Origin: Roseithermus sacchariphilus
GTDB lineage: Bacteria; Bacteroidota; Rhodothermia; Rhodothermales; MEBIC09517
Direction: 5' to 3'
Assembly (NCBI GenBank): GCA_003285105.1
Contig: CP030158.1
Coordinates: forward strand, 4,450,449 to 4,514,448
DNA: 64,000 nucleotides
Below the pieces are notes generated by a model that worked only from the letters and a program-made list of their open reading frames with translations, did not search any database and was not told the origin of the DNA. The position numbers were made by a program, and so were the translations under genes. Positions 1-9,195 of the stretch are shown one piece after another (within the stretch, counting starts at the first letter, position 1; each line of letters begins with the position of its first letter).

Positions 1-167
1 CTCGACGCCTGGCTCGCGAGGAAGGCCTGCTCGTCGGCCCCTCGTCCGGGGCCAACGTCGCCGCGGCCGTGCAGGTGGCCGAAGAACTGGAAGCCGGCGT
101 CGTCGTCACCATCCTGTGCGACACGGGGATGCGCTACCTGAGTGACGACTTCTGGAAAGCCGATTGA
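1..167 (+). CDS. cysM: Cysteine synthase (CysM-type), C-terminal fragment
   Basis: Only the last 54 or so residues are present, in the frame starting at base 3. The fragment contains the phosphate-cradling GPSSGAN motif of fold-type II PLP cysteine synthases and ends with [18 protein letters not shown], a tail typical of CysM and CBS-like enzymes. The family joins an activated serine (O-phosphoserine or O-acetylserine) to a sulfur donor. Its TGA stop overlaps the next reading frame, and the following genes encode a Mec-type protease, a CysO-type carrier and MoeZ. That context suggests the enzyme uses CysO thiocarboxylate rather than free sulfide. The PLP lysine lies outside the window. Confidence 0.8.
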   Translation, partial: RRLAREEGLLVGPSSGANVAAAVQVAEELEAGVVVTILCDTGMRYLSDDFWKAD

Positions 168-187
168 CCCGACGTTCTGATTCGCCC

Positions 188-628
188 ATGTACATCGCGC
201 CCGACCTGCTCGACGCCATCCGCGCCCACGGGGCCGAGACGTACCCCGAGGAATGCTGCGGCTTCCTCCTGGGCCGCCCGACGGCCCGGGGCAACCACGT
301 CCTGGCCCTCCGCCCCGTGCCCAACCGGCAGGCGGACCACCGCGAACGGCGCTACACGATCACTCCGGCCGATTACCAGGCGGCCGACCGGGCGGCCCGG
401 CAGCAGGGGCTGGACGTCGTCGGCTTCTACCATTCCCACCCGGACCACCCCGCCCGCCCCTCGGCGACGGACCTGGCCGAGGCCACGTTTCCGGGCTATA
501 CCTATGTCATCGTGTCCATCCTCCAGGGTATCCCGGACGCGCTGACGGCCTGGTCGCTCGCCCCCGATCGGTCGCGCTTCGACGCCGAACCCATCTCCCT
601 CACCGAACCCGAACCCTCCACCCGCTGA
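188..628 (+). CDS. mec: JAMM/MPN metalloprotease, Mec-type
   Basis: A 146-residue zinc metalloprotease of the JAB/Mov34 fold. The full JAMM motif is visible: Glu in PEECCGFLLG near residue 22, then H-S-H-P with seven residues, Ser, two residues and Asp (HSHPDHPARPSATD near residues 81-94). In Mycobacterium tuberculosis the homologue Mec hydrolyses the CysO-cysteine adduct to release cysteine. In the related QbsD/QbsE pair such a protease also trims the carrier's C-terminus. I chose ATG 188 because the residues before it, opened by a TTG at 164, look unlike the family. The gene sits directly between cysM and the carrier gene. Confidence 0.88.
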   Translation: MYIAPDLLDAIRAHGAETYPEECCGFLLGRPTARGNHVLALRPVPNRQADHRERRYTITPADYQAADRAARQQGLDVVGFYHSHPDHPARPSATDLAEATFPGYTYVIVSILQGIPDALTAWSLAPDRSRFDAEPISLTEPEPSTR

Positions 629-633
629 CACCC

Positions 634-930
634 ATGCCTGCGACGTCCACCACCTCCGTGACGATTCACATTCCCACCCCCCTGCGCTCCTTCACCGGCG
701 GCTCCGCCTCGGTCGAGGTGACGGGCCAGACCGTGGGGGAAGCGCTGAAGGACCTGGTCCGCCGCCATCCCGCGCTCGAACCGCACCTCTACACCGAGGA
801 CGGACGCCTGCGCTCGTTCGTCAACATCTACGTGGGCGATGAGGACATCCGCTACCTCGACCGGGATGCCACCGCCATCACGCCCGGCGCGGAGCTCTCC
901 ATCGTCCCGTCCATTGCCGGCGGTCGGTGA
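634..930 (+). CDS. cysO: CysO-type ubiquitin-like sulfur carrier
   Basis: A 98-residue beta-grasp protein of the ThiS/MoaD family. The segments RSFVNIYVGDEDIRY and SIVPSIAGG closely follow mycobacterial CysO, which becomes a C-terminal thiocarboxylate and donates sulfur to O-phosphoserine on CysM. The start is six bases after the protease stop, and MoeZ follows 43 bases later, so the four genes look like one operon. The oddity is the C-terminus, which reads GGR rather than GG. The terminal Arg would have to be removed before adenylation, and the neighbouring JAMM protease is the obvious candidate. The pathway assignment rests on family knowledge and gene order. Confidence 0.85.
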   Translation: MPATSTTSVTIHIPTPLRSFTGGSASVEVTGQTVGEALKDLVRRHPALEPHLYTEDGRLRSFVNIYVGDEDIRYLDRDATAITPGAELSIVPSIAGGR

Positions 931-973
931 TGCCGGCGGCCCCCTCCTCCTGCCCACCCTGCGCTACGATCCC

Positions 974-2152
<1,179 letters not shown>

Positions 2153-2153
2153 T

Positions 2154-2172
2154 CCGGCCGCCGACGGGCCGG
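2154..2172. terminator. Hairpin between convergent genes
   Basis: A perfect 6-bp stem CCGGCC/GGCCGG with a 7-base loop fills the 22-base gap between the moeZ stop and the stop of the convergent lipoprotein gene. There is no T-run on either side, so intrinsic termination is only a possibility suggested by position. Confidence 0.3.
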
Positions 2173-2174
2173 TG

Positions 2175-2537
2175 CTACAGGACGATCACGCTGCGCACCC
2201 GGGCACCCTGCACGTCCAGGTCGCTGTCGACGGGCTCACGGAAGGCTTTGCGCCCGCCGGGCGGGATGTCCCGCACGAGGATGCTCATGCGGCCGACGCG
2301 GCGGTTCTCGGCGTCGTAGAGGGCGACCTGCACCTGCACTGCCCGGAGGGGCTCGTCCGTGGGGTTGTAGAGCGTCCCCGTCACGATGCGGGCTCCGCCG
2401 GGCAGCAGGCTGTACTGCACGTCCTCGACCACCACGCGCGTGGCATCCGCCCCGGCCGGGTCGGGCTTCCCGCACGCACCCGTCATCAACAGGAGCACCA
2501 GCCCCACCACTCCGTAGCGTCTCATACCGGCTTTCAT
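2175..2537 (-). CDS. FxLYD-type lipoprotein
   Basis: A 120-residue exported protein. A hydrophobic segment ends in the lipobox MTGAC, so the mature protein starts at a lipidated Cys near residue 22. The remainder is one beta-sandwich with GTLYNPTDEPLRAVQVQVALYDAENRRVG, the pattern of FxLYD domains found in envelope proteins of unknown role. A second in-frame Met four codons in (MRRYGVV) is an equally good start. It lies downstream of mutS2 on the same strand, 62 bases away. No ligand or partner can be inferred. Confidence 0.7.
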   Translation of the reverse strand: MKAGMRRYGVVGLVLLLMTGACGKPDPAGADATRVVVEDVQYSLLPGGARIVTGTLYNPTDEPLRAVQVQVALYDAENRRVGRMSILVRDIPPGGRKAFREPVDSDLDVQGARVRSVIVL

Positions 2538-2599
2538 TCGCTGTTCTTCAGGATGGCGGGGGAGCCTACCCCATGCACCGCCGAAGGTTCGCGCAGCGG

Positions 2600-5074
2600 C
2601 TACCGGAGGGTGACGTAGGTGACGCCGGGGCCGCCCTGGTCCCAGGGCGCTTCCTCGAACGACGCCACCTCCGGCCGGGTGGCCAGGTATTCGTGGATGG
2701 CCTGCCGCAACGCCCCCGTGCCCTTGCCGTGCAGGATCTCCACCCGATCCAGGTTGGACGCCAGGGCATCGTCGATGAGGTGGGTGACCTCGGCCAGGGC
2801 CTCCTCGACCCGCTGCCCGCGCAGGTCGACGCGCGTGCGGGCGCGGAACGCCGTCAGGCCCGCGCCGGAGGAGGCGGTCTGCCGCACGGTCACCTGCTGT
2901 TTGCGCGGGCCGCCGACTTTTCGGAGCCGCCCGAGCTTCACCCGCATCTTCATGGAGCCGAGGGCGACGAGCGCGTCGTCCCCTTCGATCTCCAGCACCT
3001 CGGCCGCGGCGGTGCCGTCGTCGAGCACCACCTGGTCGCCTTCGCGGATGGGGCCGTGCCCGGCCGCCGGGCCGGGGGCGCCTTCGGCGGACGCCGGACG
3101 CGGCGTGCGGGGAGAACGCCGCGCCCGGGCCTGCTCGACGCGGCGGCGCTGTTCGTCCTGTTCACGACGTGCCCCCAGGGACGCCCGGAAGCGCTCGAGC
3201 CGTTCGCGGGCGGCCCGGGTGGCCTCCTTCTCGGCCTGCGCCTCTTTGATCTCGCGGATGGTGCGCTCGACGCGGGCGTTGGCCTCGCGGACGATCCGCT
3301 CCGCCTCCTGCAGCGCCTGCGCCCGGATGGCATCCCGCTCGTTCTCCAGCTTGCGAAGGCGGCCGGCATAGGTCGCCTTCTCGTGCTCGGCCTGCCGGCG
3401 CAGCACCTCCGCCTCCTGCAGCCGCGCCTCCAGCGCCTGCGCCCGCTCCTCCAGCGCGGCGATGAGGTCCTCCAGACGCACCTGCGCCCCGCCGACGAGC
3501 GCCCGCGCCCGGTCTAGAATCGCCCGGGGCAGCCCCACCCGCTCGGCGATCTCGAAGGCGTAGGACGACCCCGGAATGCCCGCTCTGAACCGGTAGGTCG
3601 GGCTCAGCGTGGCCTGGTCGAACTCCATCGAACCGTTCTCTACCCCCTCCGTCTCGTGGGCAAAGGCCTTCAGCGAGCCGTGGTGCGTCGTGGCGATGGT
3701 GCGAGCCCCCACACGGGTCAGCGCCTCCAGCACGGCCTGCGCCAGCGCCCCCCCCTCGGCCGGATCGGTGCCGGTGCCCGCCTCGTCGATCAACAGCAAC
3801 GTGCGGGCATCGGCGTGCTGGAGCATGTACCGCAGGTTCGCCACGTGCGAGCTGAAGGTGGACAGGTCCTCCTCCATCGACTGCTCATCGCCGATGTCGA
3901 CGATGAGCCGGTCGAACAGGCTGAGCCGGGAAGCGGGGTCGACCGGCACCGGGATGCCGTAGGCCAGCATCAGCGTGAGCAGCCCGACCGTTTTCATCGC
4001 CACCGTCTTGCCGCCGGCGTTCGGCCCCGTCACCACCAGCGTGTGATAGTCGATGCCGAGTGATAGATCCAGCGGGACCACGCGGCGGGGGTCGGCATCG
4101 GGGTGTTCCTCGTTCCAGCGCTGGACGTACAACTGCAACACCGGATGGCGCCCCTGCCGGATGTCGATGCGTCCCTCGTCGTTGAGATGCGGCACGACGG
4201 CATCGAGCTGGTTGGCCAGCGTGGCCTTGGCCTGCAGGAGGTCGAACTGCGCCAGCACCCGCAGGTTGTCGCGCATCGGCGCGAGGTGCTCCCGAAGCGC
4301 GGCGGTGACGGCGCGCAGGATGCGTTCGACTTCGCGCCGCTCCTCGGCCTCCAGCTCGCGCACCTCGTTGTTCAGGCTGAGGACGGACGCCGGCTCGATG
4401 TAGACCGTCTGCCCCGTGGCCGAGACGTCCTGCACGAAGCCTTCGATCTTGCGTTTGGCCTCGGCGCGAACGGGGATCACCATGCGGCCGCTGCGGATCG
4501 TGGGCTGCTCTTCGGTGGCGTAGCCGCGCCCGATGGCCTCGCGCAGCTCGCGCATCAGCGTCTCCCGCAGGGCGGCCTGCCGCTGCACGATGAGCCGCCG
4601 CAGCCGCCGCAGCTCCGGCGAAGCGTCGTCGCGCACCCGCCCCTCGTCGTCCACCACCCCGGCAATCCGCTCCTCCAGCCCCGGCAGCGGCGTGATGCGA
4701 CCGACGGCCTCGGCCAGCGCCGGGTACTTCTCCCGCCGCGCCCGGACGTAGGCCTGCAGGCGCCGCACGGTCATCAGCACCAGCCGCACCGCCACCAGGT
4801 CCTCCGGGGCGAGGTAGGCCTCGGCCGGCGCCGCCCGGCGCAACACGTCGCGCAGATCCAGCACGTGCTGCAGCGGCACCGGATCGTCGAACCGCAGGGC
4901 TTGCTGGAGCTCCCAGACGCGCTCCAGCTCGGCCCGCAGCGGCGGTATCGACCCGAAGGGCCGCATCCCCGCCAGCCGGTCCTGACCGAGCGAACTCCGC
5001 GTGAGCGTGTCCAGCCGATCCCGGATGACGTCGAAGCCGAGCTTTTCTTCCGTCGAGGGCGGATGGAGTTTCAT
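2600..5074 (-). CDS. mutS2: MutS2 endonuclease/ATPase
   Basis: An 824-residue MutS2. The central ATPase has Walker A GPNAGGKT and Walker B LLLIDEAGTGTDP. A long charged coiled coil follows (roughly residues 510-640), and the C-terminus is an Smr domain with VDLRGQRVEEA and ILHGKGTGALRQAI, the usual nuclease/RNA-binding module. MutS2 proteins suppress homologous recombination in some bacteria and act on collided ribosomes in Bacillus. They lack the mismatch-recognition domain of MutS1, as here. ATG 5074 (MKLHPPSTEEKLGFD) was preferred over an upstream Met 13 codons earlier. Confidence 0.95.
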   Translation of the reverse strand: MKLHPPSTEEKLGFDVIRDRLDTLTRSSLGQDRLAGMRPFGSIPPLRAELERVWELQQALRFDDPVPLQHVLDLRDVLRRAAPAEAYLAPEDLVAVRLVLMTVRRLQAYVRARREKYPALAEAVGRITPLPGLEERIAGVVDDEGRVRDDASPELRRLRRLIVQRQAALRETLMRELREAIGRGYATEEQPTIRSGRMVIPVRAEAKRKIEGFVQDVSATGQTVYIEPASVLSLNNEVRELEAEERREVERILRAVTAALREHLAPMRDNLRVLAQFDLLQAKATLANQLDAVVPHLNDEGRIDIRQGRHPVLQLYVQRWNEEHPDADPRRVVPLDLSLGIDYHTLVVTGPNAGGKTVAMKTVGLLTLMLAYGIPVPVDPASRLSLFDRLIVDIGDEQSMEEDLSTFSSHVANLRYMLQHADARTLLLIDEAGTGTDPAEGGALAQAVLEALTRVGARTIATTHHGSLKAFAHETEGVENGSMEFDQATLSPTYRFRAGIPGSSYAFEIAERVGLPRAILDRARALVGGAQVRLEDLIAALEERAQALEARLQEAEVLRRQAEHEKATYAGRLRKLENERDAIRAQALQEAERIVREANARVERTIREIKEAQAEKEATRAARERLERFRASLGARREQDEQRRRVEQARARRSPRTPRPASAEGAPGPAAGHGPIREGDQVVLDDGTAAAEVLEIEGDDALVALGSMKMRVKLGRLRKVGGPRKQQVTVRQTASSGAGLTAFRARTRVDLRGQRVEEALAEVTHLIDDALASNLDRVEILHGKGTGALRQAIHEYLATRPEVASFEEAPWDQGGPGVTYVTLR

Positions 5075-5194
5075 GGGATCGGGATGGGGGATGAAAAGCG
5101 GGACGCGGCGCACGCGTCGGCCTCCGACGTCACGCGCCGCGCTCCTGTACGATCCAGCCCCGGTTTTGATCGCCCCGGACCTCCCCCACGCCCC

Positions 5195-6202
5195 CTATCC
5201 CCGCGGCCCCAGCACCGAATGATCGCCGATGTTGACGACCTGCGGCTGCCCGTGCACGTGAGCGTGCTGCCCGACGAGCGAGTCCTGCAGCACGGCGTTC
5301 GCCACGTGCGCCTCGGCGAAGACGATGCTGTCCCGCACGACGGCATGCTCGATCCTCGCCCCGGCCTCGACCGACACGTAGGGGCCGATGACGCTGTTGC
5401 GCACCGTGGCACCGGGCCCCAGGTACACGGGCTCGTGGATGACACAATGCTCCGCCGTGCCCGGCGACGGCTCGCCGGCCTCTTTGTCGAGGTACACCTT
5501 CGTCGTCTCCATCAGCGCCGGGATCGTCCCGCAATCGAGCCATTCCGTGACCGACGCCGTCGTGAAGCGATACCCGGCCTTGAGCATCCGGTCGAACGCA
5601 TCGGTCAGCTGAAACTCACCGCCGTGGCCGCGCACGTCGTCCTCGATGAGGCCTTCGATGGTGTCCCGGAGGACGGCCAGATCCTTCACGTAATAGATGC
5701 CGATGAGGGCCTCGTTCGAGATCAGCGTGCGGGGTTTCTCGACGAACTCCACGATGCGGTCGCCTTCCCGGACGGCCACTCCGAACCGGCTGGGGTCCTC
5801 GACGTGCTTGACCCAGGCGATCACATCCGCCTCGCCCAGATCGACCGAGCCGTCCATGTCGAAGAGCGTATCGGCGAAGACGACGATCCCCTCCCCGCTG
5901 AGCTGGTCGCCGGCGGCGAGCACGGCGTGGGCCGTGCCGAGGGCTTCATGCTGGACGGGGAAGTGGGCGTCGATGCCACGGGGCCGGCAGACGGCCCGGA
6001 GCTGCTCCCGCACCTCCTCCCCGAAGTCCGGCCCGAGCACAAAGGCCGCGGCGTCCAGGGGCCGGGGCAGCACGCGGGTGAAGGTGTCGACGATGCGCTC
6101 GACCATGTTCTTGCCGCGCACCTTGAGCAGCGGCTTGGGGGTCACGTGGGAATGCGGGCGCACACGGGTGCCACGCCCGGCCATCGGGATGATGAGTTTC
6201 AT
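5195..6202 (-). CDS. Sugar-phosphate nucleotidyltransferase
   Basis: A 335-residue protein with the N-terminal NTP-binding signature MAGRGTRVRPHSHVTPKPLL of the RmlA/GlmU-like family. ALGTAHAV and the acidic FADTLFD, which should bind the metal, follow. The last 80 residues carry repeated hydrophobic hexapeptides (left-handed beta-helix), as in bifunctional or allosteric family members. It should make a nucleotide sugar from a sugar 1-phosphate, but the sugar and base cannot be read from sequence. The start MKLIIPMAG is clear. It is separated by 121 bases from mutS2 and divergent from the LOG gene. Confidence 0.85.
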   Translation of the reverse strand: MKLIIPMAGRGTRVRPHSHVTPKPLLKVRGKNMVERIVDTFTRVLPRPLDAAAFVLGPDFGEEVREQLRAVCRPRGIDAHFPVQHEALGTAHAVLAAGDQLSGEGIVVFADTLFDMDGSVDLGEADVIAWVKHVEDPSRFGVAVREGDRIVEFVEKPRTLISNEALIGIYYVKDLAVLRDTIEGLIEDDVRGHGGEFQLTDAFDRMLKAGYRFTTASVTEWLDCGTIPALMETTKVYLDKEAGEPSPGTAEHCVIHEPVYLGPGATVRNSVIGPYVSVEAGARIEHAVVRDSIVFAEAHVANAVLQDSLVGQHAHVHGQPQVVNIGDHSVLGPRG

Positions 6203-6575
6203 GGACTCCGGTCTGGTTGATGGACGCTGTGGTTGTGACGAGGACCGGGGGCAAGATAGCATCGGCTCCGCACATTCCCGGACCGGCCGCCCCCGACGCC
6301 GGCCTACCGCTCCATCCTTCACAGAGAGTTATTTCGTGCCCCGGCCGGGCGGCCCGACCGAAAACAAAGCCTTCGGTGCCCCGTTGGCAAGAAGCTGCCC
6401 TGGCCCGGTTGGGCCATTTTTTTGCTGGACGATGCCCGGGGCGGTCGCCTGCGGAGCAACCGGCATACCAGGCCGCCGGGACCGGGTCCCGGGACCGGGT
6501 CGCGACCCCGCTCCCCGGCTTCGCCCGGCACTTTTTTCCGATACAAGATTCCCCGTAACCGCTTTCCGAGGCCGT
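6203..6575. other. Divergent intergenic region with palindromes
   Basis: This 373-base gap separates two divergent genes, so it should hold both promoters; I found no convincing -35/-10 pair. It does contain an orphan terminator-like hairpin (6401-6423) and a cluster of GC palindromes at 6478-6508. The latter comprises GGGACC-G-GGTCCC, a tandem GGGACCGGGTC copy, and the perfect palindrome GGGTCGCGACCC (6497-6508). No coding frame here resembles a protein. Confidence 0.5.
6401..6423 (+). terminator. Orphan intrinsic terminator-like hairpin
   Basis: A perfect stem TGGCCC/GGGCCA with loop GGTT is followed at once by seven T on the plus strand. That is the classic rho-independent shape, but no plus-strand gene precedes it. 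It could end a small RNA or act as an attenuator in the leader of the LOG gene at 6576. Confidence 0.5.
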
Positions 6576-7337
6576 ATGACACCGCTTTCTTCCAATGATC
6601 ACGCCTCCCATGATCACCCCGGCGTGACCGGCCCCCTGGCCGCCACCGGCAAGATGTCCCAGCGCGAGATCGACGCCTGGCAGCGCAGCCAGGTCAAAGA
6701 CCTGTGGCGCATCTTCCGCATCATGTCCGAGTTCGTCGAGGGGTTCGAGACGCTGGCCCGCATCGGCCCGTCCGTGTCCATCTTCGGCTCGGCGCGGACC
6801 CGACCGGGCACGCGCTATTACACGATGGCCGAGGACCTGGCGCGGCGCTTCGTCGAGAGCGGCTTCGGCGTGATCACCGGCGGCGGCCCCGGCATCATGG
6901 AGGCGGCCAACAAGGGCGCCCGCGAAGCCGGCGGCATCTCCGTCGGGCTGAACATCGTCATCCCGCACGAGCAGGAGGCCAACCCGTACGTCGACCGCGA
7001 CAAGCTGATCAACTTCAACTTCTTCTTCGTCCGCAAGGTGATGTTCGTCAAGTACGCGCAGGGGTTCGTGGCCCTGCCCGGCGGCTACGGCACGCTCGAC
7101 GAGCTGTTCGAATCGCTGACGCTGGTACAAACGGGCAAATCCACCCGCTTCCCCATCGTGCTGATGGGCACCGAATACTGGGGGCCGCTGGTCGACTGGC
7201 TGAAGGACACGTTGCTCGAATCCGGCTACATCTCCCCGCACGACCTGGACCTGTTCACGCTGACGGACGACCCCGCCGAAGCCGTTCACATCATCGACGC
7301 CTTCTACAAGGAGCACGCGATGGCGCCGAACTTTTAG
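6576..7337 (+). CDS. LOG-family protein (TIGR00730-type Rossmann fold)
   Basis: A 253-residue protein. After a charged N-terminus, the Rossmann fold begins at VSIFGSARTRPGT. It carries GGGPGIMEAANKGA and the family hallmark PGGYGTLDELFE. Characterised relatives (LOG/YvdD/PpnN) split nucleoside 5'-monophosphates to base and ribose 5-phosphate; plant and some bacterial members release cytokinins. The older label 'lysine decarboxylase' is not supported for such proteins. ATG 6576 is the natural start. It stands alone between a structured gap and a repeat-bearing gap. Confidence 0.88.
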   Translation: MTPLSSNDHASHDHPGVTGPLAATGKMSQREIDAWQRSQVKDLWRIFRIMSEFVEGFETLARIGPSVSIFGSARTRPGTRYYTMAEDLARRFVESGFGVITGGGPGIMEAANKGAREAGGISVGLNIVIPHEQEANPYVDRDKLINFNFFFVRKVMFVKYAQGFVALPGGYGTLDELFESLTLVQTGKSTRFPIVLMGTEYWGPLVDWLKDTLLESGYISPHDLDLFTLTDDPAEAVHIIDAFYKEHAMAPNF

Positions 7338-7429
7338 GCCACCCGGCTGCCCGACACCTTCAGCAAAGGGGATGACATCCCCGCAAACACGCAGGCCATC
7401 GCGCTCTGTGCCCTCACCGTCATTCCCGT

Positions 7430-7502
7430 CATTCCTGCGAAAGCGGGAATCCAGTCCATCCCGTTCCATGGTTCTGGCTCCCCGATCGAGTCGGGGATGA
7501 CG
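7430..7502. repeat. Palindromic repeat, copy 1
   Basis: The copy opens with a hairpin ATTCCTGC-gaaa-GCGGGAAT (7431-7450). It ends with a second one, CCCCGA-tcgag-TCGGGG, inside TTCTGGCTCCCCGATCGAG and followed by GATGACG. The core CATTCC-GCGAAAGCGGGAATCC is a widespread type of dispersed bacterial repeat. A related copy lies 60 bases downstream, suggesting a small non-autonomous element or REP-like repeat. Confidence 0.6.
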
Positions 7503-7561
7503 GTTCGATGACGGTTCCATCATGCCAGGTCCACAGGCACCAGGAGTCTCATCTGTGAATA

Positions 7562-7642
7562 CCTACTCCTGTGAGCGCGCCGGTAGGAATCCAGGAGGCA
7601 TGCGCCTTTTTTCTGGCTCCCCGATCGGAGTCGGAGATGACG
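7562..7642. repeat. Palindromic repeat, copy 2 (decayed)
   Basis: It shares GGAATCCAG and the right end TTCTGGCTCCCCGATC-GAGTCGG-GATGACG with copy 1, differing there by one inserted and one changed base. Its left arm has diverged to CCTAC...GTAGG. The decay suggests the pair is an old duplication. Confidence 0.5.
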
Positions 7643-7952
7643 AAGCACTCGATCTCGCGTTCTCAGAGCGCATGCTCTCCACGTGACGGATAGCTGGTCA
7701 GGGCAGCCGGCACATCGCCTCCCCGGATCGCGTGTGGCGGCACCGCTCCGTCGCGTCGCTGCGTGGTGCTGCATGGCCGGTTCACAGCGGAACCCGCTGA
7801 TGCGCACGCCCTGCGTCGGGAAGATCCGCCCATGCTCACGATCCCGGGCCGCCCGGAGGCCCACTCAGCGGGGCATTTTGGCGGCGCCCGGAGCGGCCGG
7901 AGCAACGTACAGCGTCGTCAGGAGTCTACACGGCGTCGTGCACACCCTACAC

Positions 7953-7982
7953 CCGGCGGTACCGCCGGCGCGGTTACTTTTG
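7953..7982 (+). promoter_or_regulatory. Palindrome and TAnnTTTG promoter element before TPR gene
   Basis: A perfect 16-bp palindrome CCGGCGGTACCGCCGG (7953-7968) is followed after six bases by TACTTTTG (7975-7982). The latter fits the -7 box TAnnTTTG known for Bacteroidota primary sigma promoters. I see no good -33 TTTG. The palindrome overlaps the spacer and could be an operator. The TPR gene starts 170 bases downstream. Confidence 0.4.
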
Positions 7983-8152
7983 TGCAAAAAGTTGCGGAAC
8001 CCTTCGGATTCCTGCGTATTTTCATTAATCGTTTCGCTTGCCGGGTTCAGAAGCGGGGGTCGGCATCGTTCTCGCACGACCGGACGCGGAAGACCCGGGG
8101 GGGTTGCCCCTCCCCTTACGCCGAACACCACCAACCCACAACCACAGAGGCG

Positions 8153-9037
8153 ATGACTGTTACCCATCTCACCCGGGCCATGACACCGTGGAAGCCCGTG
8201 ACACGGCTCGCTGTTCTCCTGATGGCCCTGATCGTATGCACGGCGGCTACGGCCTTCGGTCAGGACGACCAGGAGTACAAGCGCGTCTACAACGCGGCCA
8301 TCGAAGCGGCCAAAGCCAAGAACTACACCGAAGCCTACCGCCTGTACACGCAGGCCGCAACCCTGGCCGAGCAGGCCGGCGACCAGGATGTCGTCACCAG
8401 CTCCAACCGCGTGCTGGCCCAGCTGGAATTTGCCCTCAGCCAGCGCTCGCTCAAGCAGGAAAACTACGAGCAGGCGCTGAAGCAGGCCGAGCAGGGGATT
8501 GCACGCAACCCGGAATATGCCGGCAACTACTACAGCAAGGGCCTCGCCCTGAAGAACCTGGACCGGATCGACGAGGCGATGGACGCGCTCGCGAAGGCCA
8601 TCGAGGTCGCCGAGGCTTCCAGCGACCGCCGCATTGCCAGCCTGGCGGAAAATGCCATCCGGGAGCAGTTCACGTTCCTGGCCTCTTCGGCGCTGACGCG
8701 CAATGGCGAGAACATCCGTCGCAGCGACGCCGAGGAGGCGCTGGCGCACCTGGCCAAGCTGGAGCAGTACAACATCGAGCCGGATGCGGATGTCTACTAC
8801 TACATGGCCGAGGCCTACGCCGCCCTGGGCAACTACGAACAGGCCGTCGCCATGGCCGATCAGGCGCTGGAGGTCCACCGCGGCAGCCGCACGGACAAGG
8901 CCAAGATCTACCTGATCAAGGGCGAAGCGCTCATGAACCAGGGAGACGCCACGAGCGCCCGCGCCGCGCTCGAAAACGCCCTCTTCGGCCAGTATCGTCA
9001 GCGTGCTCAGTACCTCCTCGACGAACTGGGCAGCTGA
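8153..9037 (+). CDS. Exported TPR-repeat protein
   Basis: A 294-residue protein with a signal peptide (hydrophobic core LAVLLMALIVCTAATAFGQ, cleavage near residue 37). Helical tetratricopeptide repeats follow: EYKRVYNAAIEAAKAKNYTEAY, QENYEQALKQAEQGI, DRIDEAMDALAKAIE, GNYEQAVAMADQALEV and a last pair GDATSARAALENALF. It likely sits in the periplasm as a protein-interaction scaffold. No enzymatic domain is present. ATG 8153 gives the signal peptide; the frame is open far upstream but without protein-like content. A strong terminator follows. Confidence 0.8.
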   Translation: MTVTHLTRAMTPWKPVTRLAVLLMALIVCTAATAFGQDDQEYKRVYNAAIEAAKAKNYTEAYRLYTQAATLAEQAGDQDVVTSSNRVLAQLEFALSQRSLKQENYEQALKQAEQGIARNPEYAGNYYSKGLALKNLDRIDEAMDALAKAIEVAEASSDRRIASLAENAIREQFTFLASSALTRNGENIRRSDAEEALAHLAKLEQYNIEPDADVYYYMAEAYAALGNYEQAVAMADQALEVHRGSRTDKAKIYLIKGEALMNQGDATSARAALENALFGQYRQRAQYLLDELGS

Positions 9038-9077
9038 TCCCGGACCGCCCACCGGCGGTTATGGAGTCCTCTTCCAG

Positions 9078-9113
9078 AGCCCGCGCTCGGCATCGAGCGC
9101 GGGCTTTCTGTTT
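9078..9113 (+). terminator. Intrinsic terminator of the TPR gene
   Basis: An 11-bp perfect stem AGCCCGCGCTC/GAGCGCGGGCT with a six-base loop is followed by TTCTGTTT. It lies 40 bases past the TPR stop codon. It may also stop transcripts of the convergent small membrane-protein gene. Confidence 0.85.
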
Positions 9114-9195
9114 GCCCCGTCGCGCAGCAAGAGGTGGCTGCATCCCGGGGGCCTGGCTCACAGGCGAGCACGGCGGAACACAGGCACACGCCGGC

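Larger units (their letters stand above)
7338..8152. other. Long intergenic region with decayed repeats
   Basis: No credible gene lies in these 815 bases; open frames here have no recognisable protein character. The left part carries two related palindromic repeat copies (7430-7502 and 7562-7642). The right part holds the likely promoter of the TPR gene, with a 16-bp palindrome at 7953-7968 and a TAnnTTTG element at 7975. The stretch between about 7650 and 7950 shows nothing I can interpret. Confidence 0.6.

Noticed and set aside
839-973. Alternative start of moeZ at 839
   Set aside because: It overlaps cysO in another frame and encodes serine/proline-rich residues unlike the family; ATG 974 begins the conserved sequence.
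6576-7337. Lysine decarboxylase
   Set aside because: The PGGxGTxxE motif marks LOG-family nucleotide phosphoribohydrolases; the decarboxylase label is historical and unsupported.
7338-8152. tRNA or other structured RNA in the long gap
   Set aside because: I looked for cloverleaf-like arms and conserved RNA motifs and found only the palindromic repeats.
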